In this document: positions 44,903-53,464 of the stretch, in pieces | Layout: each line of letters opens with the position of its first letter | Position numbering within the stretch: the first letter of the stretch is position 1 | From: Oceanobacillus piezotolerans | GTDB lineage: Bacteria; Bacillota; Bacilli; Bacillales; Amphibacillaceae | Reading direction: 5' to 3' | Length of the DNA stretch: 64,000 bases | NCBI RefSeq assembly: GCF_003665065.1 | Contig: NZ_RCHR01000004.1 | Span: 1 to 64,000, forward strand | The notes under the pieces: generated by a model | Databases searched by the model: none | What the model saw: only the letters and a program-made list of their open reading frames with translations | What the model was told of the DNA's origin: nothing | Position numbers and translations under genes: made by a program

Positions 44903-45565
44903 ATGATTGGACAATTTAATTGGGCCGGAGTACTCGAATTTTTACCCGAGCTTGGGACAGGTCTTTACTATACTTTATTAATTTCTATAATTGGACTGCT
45001 TATCGGATTTATCCTAGGTGCCATTTTTGGCTTAGGACGTATTTCTAGAAATAAATTCTATTATGGTATATCCTCATTTTATATTGAAGTTATCCGTGGG
45101 ACACCGGTGTTAGTGCAAGCAATTTGGATTTTCTTCGCACTTCCGTTGATTACAGGCTATAATATGGAATCTGTCACGGCAGGTATTGTTGTAATCGGGA
45201 TAAATTCAGGCGCGTATATTGCCGAGGTTGTTCGCGGCTCCGTACAATCCATTGATAAAGGACAGGTAGAAGCAGGACGGTCTCTTGGCCTTACCCATCA
45301 TCAAACCATGCGCTATATTGTATGGCCACAAGCATTTAAACGAATGATTCCTCCACTCGGAAACCAGTTTATCATCAGTATTAAGGATACCTCTCTATTA
45401 TCGGTAATTCTTGTACCGGAGCTTATGTTCCAAGGGAGATTAATCGCATCAAACTATTTTAACGCCGTAGAAATTTATACTACTGTTGCTGTATTTTATC
45501 TAGCAATCACCTTAACACTATCCTATGTTTTACGCTATATTGAAAGAAGGTTGGATGTTCAATGA
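44903..45565 (+). CDS. Polar amino acid ABC transporter permease
   Basis: A 220-residue membrane protein with five helices. [22 protein letters not shown] and the EAA loop [33 protein letters not shown] are the HisM/GlnP signatures. AAGGAG precedes ATG 44903; the frame runs further upstream only through the hairpin. Its end overlaps the ATPase by 4 bases. Confidence 0.9.
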   Translation: MIGQFNWAGVLEFLPELGTGLYYTLLISIIGLLIGFILGAIFGLGRISRNKFYYGISSFYIEVIRGTPVLVQAIWIFFALPLITGYNMESVTAGIVVIGINSGAYIAEVVRGSVQSIDKGQVEAGRSLGLTHHQTMRYIVWPQAFKRMIPPLGNQFIISIKDTSLLSVILVPELMFQGRLIASNYFNAVEIYTTVAVFYLAITLTLSYVLRYIERRLDVQ

Positions 45566-46284
45566 TTACTGTAAAAGATTTACATAAGAAATTTGGCGAT
45601 AACGAAGTATTAAAAGGGATTAACTGTGAAATCAAGCCCTCCGAGGTAGTTTGTGTTATCGGTCCAAGTGGATCCGGAAAAAGTACATTTCTCCGCTGCC
45701 TCAACGTGTTGGAAACCATTACCAGCGGAGAAGTTATCGTCGATGGTTTTAACCTAAATGACAAAAAAACCAATATCAATAAAGTCCGCACCGAAGTGGG
45801 AATGGTGTTTCAGCAATTTAATTTATTCCCTCATAAGACTGTTATCCAGAATGTTATGCTCGCCCCAGAAAAAGTACGGAAGATTTCAAGTCAGGAAGCA
45901 AGAGAACGAGGAATGAAATTACTAGAGAAAGTAGGACTGTTGGAAAAAGCAGACCAATATCCATCCCAGCTTTCTGGAGGACAGCAGCAACGTGTGGCGA
46001 TTGCTAGAGCATTAGCAATGGAGCCGAAGTTAATGTTATTTGATGAGCCGACCTCTGCCCTCGATCCTGAACTCGTGGGAGAAGTTTTGGAAGTTATGAA
46101 ACAGTTAGCATTAGAAGGTATGACAATGGTCGTCGTAACCCATGAGATGGGCTTTGCTCGAGAAGTAGCAGACCGCGTTCTTTTTATGGACCAAGGAGTA
46201 ATTATGGAAGCGGACACTCCCGAGAACATTTTCTCTAATCCCCAAAACGAGAGAACAAAGGCATTTTTGAATAAGGTATTATGA
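45562..46284 (+). CDS. Polar amino acid ABC transporter ATP-binding protein (GlnQ-like)
   Basis: A 240-residue ATPase with Walker [11 protein letters not shown]-loop QQFNLFPH, signature [17 protein letters not shown], Walker [17 protein letters not shown] and switch His in VVVTHEMGF. It completes the three-gene importer. No terminator is evident right after it; a 52-bp repeat array follows. Confidence 0.93.
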   Translation: MITVKDLHKKFGDNEVLKGINCEIKPSEVVCVIGPSGSGKSTFLRCLNVLETITSGEVIVDGFNLNDKKTNINKVRTEVGMVFQQFNLFPHKTVIQNVMLAPEKVRKISSQEARERGMKLLEKVGLLEKADQYPSQLSGGQQQRVAIARALAMEPKLMLFDEPTSALDPELVGEVLEVMKQLALEGMTMVVVTHEMGFAREVADRVLFMDQGVIMEADTPENIFSNPQNERTKAFLNKVL

Positions 46285-46339
46285 TTCGTGACGTTAAACC
46301 AAGTGAAAGCCTGTTTTAGAAGCTATGCTTTTAAGATGG

Positions 46340-46490
46340 GCTTTTATCTGTTGTATGAGTGACTGTTTGAGGTGCTACGAAGCTGTGTTGGGCGTTCAGC
46401 CGCTTCATGAGTGACCGGTTGAGCTGCATCGACTCTAATTCGGGCGTTCATCGGCTCAATGAGTTACCGTTTCGACTAGCTAGGAGCTTA
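46340..46490. repeat. Second 52-bp tandem repeat array, about three copies
   Basis: TGAGT(G/T)AC(C/T)G recurs at 46356, 46408 and 46460, and GGGCGTTCA at 46390 and 46442, each exactly 52 bases apart. The frame GGGC-(T/G)-TTCA, then ATGA..GAC at the same distance is shared with the array at 6118, although the rest of the unit differs. No binding site or frame suggests coding. Confidence 0.8.
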
Positions 46491-46505
46491 AAACGGATTT
46501 CATTC

Positions 46506-47402
46506 TCATTTTAAGTCACCATTTCGGCTGTATTCCTTCTCAGAACATGGCAATTTTTCAGGATTCATTGTCATATAAATATCTATTATCTTTTCCTTAT
46601 TTATATAAAAGCTAATCACACTATGAAGCTTACCGGTTATAAAAATAAAAATAGCTGGCTGCTGATTTGCATTCTTTAACTCAAACCGAAAGTCCGCTGG
46701 CACCTTCTTGATAATCCCGAATAATAATGCCATAACCCTGTCAAAAGAGATGATTGGTCTTGTAGCTGCTGTAACTTTCCCGCCACCATCGGAATACAAA
46801 GTCACATTGTTGGATACTAACTCTAACAAAGTTTCCATGTCCTGTAGCTGAAAGGCTTCAATAAAGCGATTTACAATCAATTTATTACTCTCGTAACTTA
46901 AACTTTCTTCTTCAACCCGAGTCATCTTCCGTTTTGCTCTGCTAAAAATCTGCCTACAATTTGACTCTTTTTTCTCAACCATACTTGCAATCTCTTGATA
47001 TGAAAATTCAAATACCTGTCTAAGCAAGAGAACTGCTCGCTCATCCGGCTTTAGGTTTTCCATTAACCGCAAGTACGCTATACTCAATCCCTCCCTTTGC
47101 AATAGTATCTCCGGAGGGTTATTATCGTTAGATTGATCCAGCAATAATGGCTCTGGATTCCAAGGTCCAACGTAATCCATCCGTTTCATTCGTACAGATT
47201 TTAAAATATCTAAACAGCGATTTGTTAAGATTTTACAAAGGTATGCTTTTTTATTCTCTATCATTGTTCCTTTAAGCTGATAAGCTTTTAAGAACGTCTC
47301 GTGCACTACATCTTCTGCTTCTGCAACCGAACCTAGCATCCTATATCCCAAAGAAAATAATAATGGCTTATATTGCATGTAATCCTCGCTCGTTATTTCC
47401 AT
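46506..47402 (-). CDS. ECF41-type RNA polymerase sigma factor (SigJ-like)
   Basis: A 298-residue extracytoplasmic-function sigma factor. Sigma region 2 is at residues 8-75 (AEAEDVVHETFLKAY), the linker has WNPEP at 81-85 (the ECF41 WxPEP mark), region 4 at about 110-160 (KPDERAVLLLRQVFEFSYQEIA), and a SnoaL-like C-terminal domain of about 130 residues with DGGGK at 205-209. In ECF41 that extension replaces a separate anti-sigma factor and controls activity. It overlaps the upstream oxidoreductase by 35 bases, with GAGGAG five bases before ATG. Confidence 0.9.
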   Translation of the reverse strand: MEITSEDYMQYKPLLFSLGYRMLGSVAEAEDVVHETFLKAYQLKGTMIENKKAYLCKILTNRCLDILKSVRMKRMDYVGPWNPEPLLLDQSNDNNPPEILLQREGLSIAYLRLMENLKPDERAVLLLRQVFEFSYQEIASMVEKKESNCRQIFSRAKRKMTRVEEESLSYESNKLIVNRFIEAFQLQDMETLLELVSNNVTLYSDGGGKVTAATRPIISFDRVMALLFGIIKKVPADFRFELKNANQQPAIFIFITGKLHSVISFYINKEKIIDIYMTMNPEKLPCSEKEYSRNGDLK

Positions 47403-48672
47403 GCAGACTCCTCTTTTCCATTCTTATAATTTCTTCTGCCACTCTTTTCCCGCTGGCGGCTGCCCCGTCAGATAAGATTGAATCGGGATCTGCCCAATCC
47501 CCTGCTAATAATAAATTTAATATTCCCATTTTATGACTGAGTTTATCCCCTACCATAGGCAATCGCTGATTGACAATAATATGGGGTAAAAAGCGAGCCG
47601 TAATCACTTTCTCACGCCAGCCAGGCTGCACTCTTTCTAAAAAGTCTTCCAGCTCTACTCTCGTGCTTCTGCTGTCCACTACTTGGTCTGGTTCGAGATA
47701 TTTAAATACGTGTAAGATTGCACTATTTGCACTGTCAGAAAGTTTGGCATATGGGGAATGAACAGAGTAATAGATAGGAGTAGTGAATCCTAGCGAAAAC
47801 AGGTTTTTTGGATTAGGAAGTTCTCTTAAAGCAACATCAAGTGTTGCTCCCTTTACTGGTTCGCATTGTCTGAGAAAAGCTGGGAGCCAAACCCTATCTC
47901 CCACCAACTGAGAAAGCTTCATCGGAGAGGCAGAATACACGACGTATTTTCCGATAATTCTGTCATTATTAGTTGTTAATAATTGTATCTTATCCTGATG
48001 CACTTGGTCAATTTGTTTCACAACAGTACTTGTTTGAAATTCTACCCCGTTGGCTACTGCTTTTTGATAAAGCTGATCTATAATGGTTTGCCAGCCACCA
48101 TCTATATAGATCACTCCTCGCATAACATGTTTCAAGTGACCAATAATGACCTTCGCACTTGTCATCTCAGGTTTGTTGCAATAAGTGGCAAGTCTGCCGA
48201 GCAGAAAAAGCAGGTTTTGCACATTTTTGGATGTGGCTACTTTCTCTACCCATACCTTGAAGGATTGCTCATGTAAATGAGCTGAATCAACACGCTTTAA
48301 CTTCATTAGCACTCCTACCCACTCTATCCGCTCCTTCCAATGAAACAGGCGTGTCGTTAGAACCCCCAATGGCGTAAAAGGTGCCAGATACTGCTTATCA
48401 TCTTCAATCAGGCTGCCACCTAAGTTTGGTGACTTCCCTTTCAGTTGCACGCCAAGCTCTTCTAAGATTCCTTTTGCAGGACCTGTTTTATAAAGAGCAT
48501 GTGGACCAAGATTAAAATATTGGTGGTCGACGATTTTAGTAGCAGCTCTACCTCCTATTTGATTTGCCTTTTCCATTACTAACACTGAAAGACGCTTATG
48601 AGCTAAATAATTTGCTGCAATAAGCCCAGACAATCCTCCACCAATGATTACAACATCCCATTCTTTTGTCAT
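47368..48672 (-). CDS. FAD-dependent oxidoreductase (phytoene-desaturase/amine-oxidase type)
   Basis: A 434-residue flavoprotein. The dinucleotide-binding motif VVIIGGGLSGLIAANYLA is at residues 6-23, followed by LVMEKANQIGGRAAT, and the C-terminal FAD-contact block LLLAGDWADPDSILSDGAAASGKR. This is the layout of NAD(P)/FAD-dependent desaturases and amine oxidases. ATG 48672 has GAGGAGG upstream. ECF41 sigma genes are typically linked to carboxymuconolactone decarboxylases, oxidoreductases or epimerases, and this gene plays that partner role. Substrate unknown. Confidence 0.87.
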   Translation of the reverse strand: MTKEWDVVIIGGGLSGLIAANYLAHKRLSVLVMEKANQIGGRAATKIVDHQYFNLGPHALYKTGPAKGILEELGVQLKGKSPNLGGSLIEDDKQYLAPFTPLGVLTTRLFHWKERIEWVGVLMKLKRVDSAHLHEQSFKVWVEKVATSKNVQNLLFLLGRLATYCNKPEMTSAKVIIGHLKHVMRGVIYIDGGWQTIIDQLYQKAVANGVEFQTSTVVKQIDQVHQDKIQLLTTNNDRIIGKYVVYSASPMKLSQLVGDRVWLPAFLRQCEPVKGATLDVALRELPNPKNLFSLGFTTPIYYSVHSPYAKLSDSANSAILHVFKYLEPDQVVDSRSTRVELEDFLERVQPGWREKVITARFLPHIIVNQRLPMVGDKLSHKMGILNLLLAGDWADPDSILSDGAAASGKRVAEEIIRMEKRSLHGNNERGLHAI

Positions 48673-48705
48673 CTTAAAAACCTCCTCAATTACTTTCATT
48701 AACAA

Positions 48706-48732
48706 GACGAGGTAAGAAAGCGGTTTGTGACA
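48706..48732 (-). promoter_or_regulatory. ECF41-type promoter
   Basis: On the minus strand TGTCACA (48732-48726), a 16-base spacer and CGTC (48709-48706) match the published ECF41 target promoter TGTCACA-N16-CGTC. It lies 33 bases upstream of the oxidoreductase start, so the sigma factor should drive its own operon. Confidence 0.8.
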
Positions 48733-48754
48733 AAAAATGTATTAATTCTCAATA

Positions 48755-48795
48755 AGAAAAAGACATCTCTATTTTTTTGATCAAAGATGTCTTCT
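48755..48795 (-). terminator. Terminator upstream of the ECF41 promoter
   Basis: AAGACATCT and AGATGTCTT form a 9-bp stem with a T-rich tail on the minus strand, insulating the ECF41 promoter from upstream transcription. Confidence 0.6.
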
Positions 48796-48932
48796 TGAAG
48801 TGTTGCACTTTTTCAAAGGATGAATTTCTATGAGGAGATTACATTCGAGGAATAAACATTAATCGCTATCTTGCATTCCACTAGGTATATTCAATACAGC
48901 AGGCCGCTCAGTTAATCAGAGTGTAAGCATAC

Positions 48933-48972
48933 AAAAAACCGATTCTACTTACCTGATTAGAATCGGTTTTTT
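48933..48972. terminator. Terminator of the 32-residue gene
   Basis: AAAAAACCGATTCT and AGAATCGGTTTTTT form a 14-bp stem readable in both directions, about 50 bases past the small gene's stop. The rest of 48796-49022 shows no gene. Confidence 0.8.
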
Positions 48973-49022
48973 GGATCACTTTGATAGATTTCTATTAGAG
49001 TCATATCAATTGCCCTCACTTT

Positions 49023-49121
49023 TTATAATCTTATTTTTCTAGCTTCGTTAATGATGTCGCGGTTTAAATTTTCGTATGGTTGTACATATGCAGCGAATAG
49101 TTTAGTAATTGTCTTTTTCAA
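49023..49121 (-). CDS. Small protein, 32 residues, unknown function
   Basis: A 33-codon gene with TTG start and a perfect AAGGAGG site seven bases upstream. A SigA-like promoter (TTGTAA, 17 bases, CATAAT) and a strong downstream terminator frame it as a separate transcription unit. The product (KKTITKLFAAYVQPYENLNR followed by DIINEARKIRL) is a basic amphipathic helix with no membrane segment. I do not recognise a family. Having promoter, ribosome site and terminator together is the reason for calling it. Confidence 0.6.
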   Translation of the reverse strand: MKKTITKLFAAYVQPYENLNRDIINEARKIRL

Positions 49122-49148
49122 TTAAATTCCTCCTTTTTTGTTATCTTT

Positions 49149-49177
49149 ATTATGGGATATTAGGCAAAATATTACAA
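49149..49177 (-). promoter_or_regulatory. SigA-type promoter of the 32-residue gene
   Basis: TTGTAA (49177-49172), 17-base spacer, CATAAT (49154-49149), with the translation start about 28 bases downstream. Confidence 0.5.
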
Positions 49178-49342
49178 AGTCGATGAAAACGATAACTTTG
49201 GTCATGTAAGCGAGAACAATGGAAATGAAAACGAGCCCACCTCGATATTTCTTATATTTTCGCTTGTTTTCTTCTATTATTAAATGTAACTCTAGAGAAT
49301 TTTCTCCTCTTAGTTTTTCTAGCGACCTTTAGTACAGAACGC

Positions 49343-49379
49343 AAAAAAAGCCCCTCCGTTTCACCCATTCATGAAACAG
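49343..49379 (-). terminator. Terminator of the acyl-CoA dehydrogenase-like gene
   Basis: TGTTTCA and TGAAACG flank an 8-base loop; GGAGGGGC and TTTTTTT follow on the minus strand. The hairpin overlaps the stop codon region of the gene. Confidence 0.6.
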
Positions 49380-50433
49380 AAGAACTTTCCTTTGGTCCAT
49401 CGGAAAGTAATTTTTCCAGATGTTTTACTGTTGGAGTTAAATTTAGGAGAAAATAGGATTCTCTTAATCTTCTTGAGGGATTACTTTTCTTAAGGTATGC
49501 CGCTCCCCCATAGTGAAGCATATCTCCGTGCACTGCTTCTATTGTTAACTGCGCTACTTCCAGTCTGAGCTTTAGAATTTCAGATAAATGGTTCTTTAAA
49601 TTCTTACTTTCAGCTAAACGATTTAACTCTTGTTTAAGTGCAAGGTATTTATCTTCTATATCCTCTGGTTGAATATTCAAAAATTTATTTATGCCACCTT
49701 GCTTTTTCGGAGCCTTCTTCATTGATTGAATGGCTGCAGAAGTTACTCCTAATCCGAGTGGGATTTGATACATAATAAAGGCAGGGCGAATTTCATCTAC
49801 AAACTCCTCTGCATTCTTTGAGATAATCAAGTTATCTGCAATAAACACATCCTTAAATTTACATGCATAGGTTGCGCTTCCATTCACTCCAATGTAATCT
49901 GTCTTTTCTTTTAAATCTAATCCCTCCGCATCACAGGGAACAAAAGCCATGATTTCCTTGCCATCCTCAACAGCAGCAATAACACCAAACCAATGATCTT
50001 TATTTAAATTGGAGACAGATCCTAAGTTTCCATTTAGCAGATATCCTCCAGCTTTACGTTCTGCCTTTAAATGCAGTCGTTCTAATCCAGAATAGAATTT
50101 CATGGGATTGGACAAACCAGTACCACCTAAGAGCTCTCCATTTTCAAATAGAGGAAGTAATTCATTTTTAAGATAGTCATTGTCACTTTGACGTAAATAG
50201 GTTAAAGCGGCTAAATGGCACCAAACATTAAATCCCGTTGTCATACAAGCTTCCGAAGTTTTCTCCACTATTTCTAGTTCTTTTTTTAAAGTATCACTTT
50301 CGGATTGCCCATCCGAATTAAATAATCCATGTTTTCCAATCTTTAATAAATAATCCTCGGCATAAAAAGCCTCAGAATCAATTTTTTTAACCAATGGCTT
50401 AAGATCCTCTTTAATAATAGAATCCAGTACCAT
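49369..50433 (-). CDS. Acyl-CoA dehydrogenase family protein
   Basis: A 354-residue flavoprotein of the acyl-CoA dehydrogenase/flavin monooxygenase fold. N-terminal helical domain, then a beta domain with GGTGLSNPMKFYSGLERL and GGYLLNGNLGSVSNLNKDHW (FAD-binding pattern), and a C-terminal helical bundle with AVHGDMLHYGGAAYL. The usual catalytic Glu is not obvious, so it may be a DszC/SfnB-like monooxygenase or thioester dehydrogenase variant. Start ambiguous: ATG 50433 has AAGGGA; GTG 50460 and ATG 50454/50466 lie near GGGAGG. Follows the DUF4242 gene. Confidence 0.75.
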   Translation of the reverse strand: MVLDSIIKEDLKPLVKKIDSEAFYAEDYLLKIGKHGLFNSDGQSESDTLKKELEIVEKTSEACMTTGFNVWCHLAALTYLRQSDNDYLKNELLPLFENGELLGGTGLSNPMKFYSGLERLHLKAERKAGGYLLNGNLGSVSNLNKDHWFGVIAAVEDGKEIMAFVPCDAEGLDLKEKTDYIGVNGSATYACKFKDVFIADNLIISKNAEEFVDEIRPAFIMYQIPLGLGVTSAAIQSMKKAPKKQGGINKFLNIQPEDIEDKYLALKQELNRLAESKNLKNHLSEILKLRLEVAQLTIEAVHGDMLHYGGAAYLKKSNPSRRLRESYFLLNLTPTVKHLEKLLSDGPKESSSVS

Positions 50434-50516
50434 TGTATTCCCTTCTCTTGCCATGATCACTTGCATTACCTCCCATTGTTCATCCCGTTTGCTGCCCTTA
50501 CATGAATGTATGAAAC

Positions 50517-50545
50517 CTCTGAAGTTCCTTAAAGAACTTCAGAGG
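50517..50545 (-). terminator. Intercistronic stem-loop after the DUF4242 gene
   Basis: CCTCTGAAGTTC and GAACTTCAGAGG form a perfect 12-bp stem followed only by TTT on the minus strand, so it may be a weak terminator or a processing element between the two genes. Confidence 0.6.
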
Positions 50546-50556
50546 ACAGGCAAGGT

Positions 50557-51075
50557 TTAGTTGTTAATTTCAGTAATAGAACTAATTGGTGTTTGAACTG
50601 CTTCACGTGCACGCTTAACAGCATCTTCATCTGGTGCATCATAGAAGCAAAGACATTTTGACATATCCTCACACACGTACGTTCTTTCAAAGGATACTTC
50701 TGGTACTTCGGCATAATGAACGGAATTCTTTTTCTTTCTCGCTAAATATGCATCCATTGTAAGATCTTCTGGTAAATTCCATTGCACAAGATAATTCACT
50801 TTATCCGATTGCTTCTTCACTTCATCTAAATCTTTCCCTACTAATCTTACTTCCTTTACAAGCTCCACATTAACACCTTGATTTTTGATGCTAGCTTCAA
50901 GCGCTTCACTATTATCTGCTTCAAAAATAAAGAATGCTCTTGAGAAATCTTTCGCTACTTGTACTTCGATTAACTCGTTACCCCCATTGTTTACTAATTG
51001 GGAAACCTTCTCCTCAAAGCTCGCTTTGTCGTTCACTTCTCCACTTAAATTCGCTTCCACTAAATATAAACCCAT
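50557..51075 (-). CDS. DUF4242 protein with two related halves
   Basis: A 172-residue soluble protein. The C-terminal half (from about residue 83) shows the DUF4242 pattern YLVQWNLPED, then SFERTYVCEDMSKCLCFYDA and AVKRAREAVQTPISSITEI, as in SCO4226-type nickel-binding proteins. The N-terminal half (YLVEANLSGEV, then FSRAFFIFEADNSEALEASI) looks like a diverged second copy. ATG 51075 has GGGAG eight bases upstream. It is divergent from an HxlR regulator and shares a promoter element with the ABC importer at 54.3 kb. Function unknown. Confidence 0.75.
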   Translation of the reverse strand: MGLYLVEANLSGEVNDKASFEEKVSQLVNNGGNELIEVQVAKDFSRAFFIFEADNSEALEASIKNQGVNVELVKEVRLVGKDLDEVKKQSDKVNYLVQWNLPEDLTMDAYLARKKKNSVHYAEVPEVSFERTYVCEDMSKCLCFYDAPDEDAVKRAREAVQTPISSITEINN

Positions 51076-51143
51076 TTTCAACTCTCCCTTTTTCGGAATT
51101 ACCTTAAACAGATAATTCCTATTGTTTTAGTAAACTTTCTTAA

Positions 51144-51180
51144 AGTTATTTTATTATACTAAGTTAAATAAATCAACTTA
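51144..51180 (-). promoter_or_regulatory. Shared promoter/operator element, copy A
   Basis: On the minus strand this holds the palindrome TAAGTT-N9-AACTTA (51160-51180) running into AGTATAATAA, a likely -10 for the DUF4242 gene 76 bases downstream. A second copy at 54303-54339 is 30/37 identical. The palindrome overlaps the -35 zone, where HxlR-family regulators usually bind. Confidence 0.6.
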
Positions 51181-51250
51181 CTTTTATAAATGTTTTTTAT
51201 GTTATCATTTACTATATATATTGAAAATGTAGAAAGATGGGGGTCTATTT

Positions 51251-51703
51251 ATGAAATCAGTTTATAATTTACCTTGTAATATTGCTCAAACTTTGAATAT
51301 TGTTGGAGACCGCTGGACATTGTTAATTGTTCATGAAATATTAATCGGAAATACAAAATTTAATGATATTAAAAGTGCATTAAATGGTATTTCCTCCAAC
51401 CTATTATCAGAACGGTTGAAATACCTAGAGGAAAGTGGACTTGTTACTTCCGCTCTTTACTCCAACCATCCCCCAAGATATGCATACACCTTAACGCAAA
51501 GTGGCAAAGATTTAGAACATGTCTTTCATGCGTTTATCAATTGGGGCGAAAAACATTTGGAAAAATGTTATAAAACTCTAGTCCATGAGAAATGCAACAC
51601 CCAAGTCGATATCACTTATTATTGCTCTCATTGTGACGAAATGGTTGATGACTTAGCTGTTTTGAAAGTGGACCATACGGAGGAAAAAGCAAAAACGGTG
51701 TAA
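51251..51703 (+). CDS. HxlR family transcriptional regulator with C-terminal cysteine motif
   Basis: A 150-residue winged-helix regulator. NIVGDRWTLLIVHEILIGNT is the HxlR opening and SSNLLSERLKYLEESGLV the recognition helix region. After residue 105 it carries CYKTLVHEKC and YYCSHCDEMV, a four-Cys set including CxxC, which could bind zinc or sense thiol oxidation. Preceded by a G-rich but poor ribosome site (GGGGG). It diverges from the DUF4242 gene and probably binds the element between them. Confidence 0.85.
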   Translation: MKSVYNLPCNIAQTLNIVGDRWTLLIVHEILIGNTKFNDIKSALNGISSNLLSERLKYLEESGLVTSALYSNHPPRYAYTLTQSGKDLEHVFHAFINWGEKHLEKCYKTLVHEKCNTQVDITYYCSHCDEMVDDLAVLKVDHTEEKAKTV

Positions 51704-51717
51704 TGTTTTTGCTTTTT

Positions 51718-52497
51718 TTACTCCTTTGATGACATCCCCCATTGCATTTCTACCCATCTTTCTAAAAGGCGTATCGCTCTATCGATTAGCAGCCCGCAAA
51801 CTCCGATGAAAATAATTCCCGCCAACACTAAGTCAAGCCGCAGTAAGTTTCGGGCATCCACGATTAAGTACCCTAATCCAGATTGTGCTCCCACCATTTC
51901 ACCTGATACTAAGAATATCCAAGCAGTCCCCACCCCAATATGAAGTCCACTTGTAATAGCTGGAAAGGCTGCTGGAAAAATAATCTTTGTCATTAATTGC
52001 GGTTGTTTGATTTCTAAATTGCTAGCCAGTTTTAAATAAGTGGTATCCACGTTTTTAACCCCTGAAACGGTTGTAAGTAAAATCGGGAAAAACGCTGCTA
52101 TAAAGATAATCACTATTGCCGGCGCATTACCAATCCCAAACCAAAGTACAATAAACGGAGACCATGCAATCGGTGCGACGGGTCTTAACACCTGAACAAT
52201 TGGATCAAGTACTGCCCACAGCCTATCCATCCTCCCTAAGAATAGGCCCAATATTACAGCTAGAATAGCTGCAGCAATATAACCAACTGCGAATCTTCCT
52301 AAACTCACCTTTAAATGTTCAAATAAAGCTCCACTTGTAACTAGTGAGACAATCGCTTCCCACACCATAACTGGAGTAGGTAATAATGCTTCCTCGATAT
52401 CGGTAATCATTACCGTGATTTGCCATATTGCTAGAATAATAAGGACACCTAAAATAATATTTAATGTATTATTTCCTATTTTTTTCATTTTTTTCAC
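51718..52497 (-). CDS. ABC transporter permease, SsuC/TauC type
   Basis: A 259-residue permease with six helices. RPVAPIAWSPFIVLWFGIGNAP precedes the EAA loop SGVKNVDTTYLKLASNLEIK, and GLGYLIVDARNLLRLDLVLAGI closes the domain, typical of NitT/TauT family permeases. GTG start overlaps the binding-protein stop (GTGA). It works with the lipoprotein and ATPase upstream. Confidence 0.9.
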   Translation of the reverse strand: MKKMKKIGNNTLNIILGVLIILAIWQITVMITDIEEALLPTPVMVWEAIVSLVTSGALFEHLKVSLGRFAVGYIAAAILAVILGLFLGRMDRLWAVLDPIVQVLRPVAPIAWSPFIVLWFGIGNAPAIVIIFIAAFFPILLTTVSGVKNVDTTYLKLASNLEIKQPQLMTKIIFPAAFPAITSGLHIGVGTAWIFLVSGEMVGAQSGLGYLIVDARNLLRLDLVLAGIIFIGVCGLLIDRAIRLLERWVEMQWGMSSKE

Positions 52498-53450
52498 ATC
52501 GCCTCATCAATCAGAGAATTATCAACGAAATCTTCATAAGCTGGCGGTTTTTTTGACAATCCCATCTCTATTAAATAGTCACTTAATTTGCTATAGTCTT
52601 GTTCATTAATACGTAAATTATCATAGGCAATCCATTTTAAAGATAAATCCATAACCGTTTCATCCACTTTCATAAATTTCGACGAAACTTCATACACATG
52701 TTCATCTTTCTGCTGCGCTTGATTTCCTGCCTCTACATAACTGTTCATAAATGCCTGGGCGAGATCACTATTTTCTTCCATAAATTCTTGCCGCAATACG
52801 ATTGCACAATCAACTGAGTTTTGCCAAAGCTCCTCTGATTGGTAAAGGACATGCCCATTATCCATGACAACCGATTGTGCGCCAAATGGTTCAGCAACAA
52901 CATAACCTGCAATCCGATTTTCCGCTAAGGCTGCTGGCATTTCTGCAGGTGTCATTTCTATTACATTCACATCATCATATTGCATCCCTTCTCGTGTTAA
53001 CATTTCATATAAAAGCACATTATGAGTAGATAGTTTATGCGGGATGGCGAAGCTTTTTCCTTTTAAATCTTGAACATTGTGAATGTCATTTCCAGCAATG
53101 ATGACATTCCCATCCCTGTGACCAAGTGCTACTGCCTTCAAGTCAATTCCCAGTTCCTTTGCTTTCATTGCAACTGCTACCAGTACGGAAGCCCCGTCAA
53201 TTCTGCCGGTGTTTAAAGCATCCATTAAATCTGGCCATGATGGGAATTTTACCAGTTCGATTTTATAATCTTGCTCACCTTGAGTGACTATCTCATCTTG
53301 AAGATACAAAGGTATCGCATGGGTGATTGGCAAATAGCCAATTTTAATGGTTGGAATCTCTTCCTTGTCCTCTGTTGCTGTAAAGCCGCAAGCACTTACA
53401 ACGAATACAAGACTGATTAGGCCTAAGGTCAGTAAAACGCTTTTCTTCAA
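52494..53450 (-). CDS. ABC transporter substrate-binding lipoprotein, NitT/TauT type
   Basis: A 318-residue lipoprotein with signal and lipobox VVSAC at the N-terminus. KIGYLPITHAIPLYL, ALNTGRIDGASV and EPFGAQSVVMDNGHVLYQSEE are features of NMT1/SsuA-like proteins. It starts with TTG behind GGGGAGAG. Ligands of this family include sulfonates, taurine, nitrate and pyrimidines. A sulfonate-like ligand would suit the sulfur theme of the window but is not shown by the sequence. Confidence 0.87.
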   Translation of the reverse strand: MKKSVLLTLGLISLVFVVSACGFTATEDKEEIPTIKIGYLPITHAIPLYLQDEIVTQGEQDYKIELVKFPSWPDLMDALNTGRIDGASVLVAVAMKAKELGIDLKAVALGHRDGNVIIAGNDIHNVQDLKGKSFAIPHKLSTHNVLLYEMLTREGMQYDDVNVIEMTPAEMPAALAENRIAGYVVAEPFGAQSVVMDNGHVLYQSEELWQNSVDCAIVLRQEFMEENSDLAQAFMNSYVEAGNQAQQKDEHVYEVSSKFMKVDETVMDLSLKWIAYDNLRINEQDYSKLSDYLIEMGLSKKPPAYEDFVDNSLIDEAM

Positions 53451-53464
53451 TCTATTTCTCTCCC

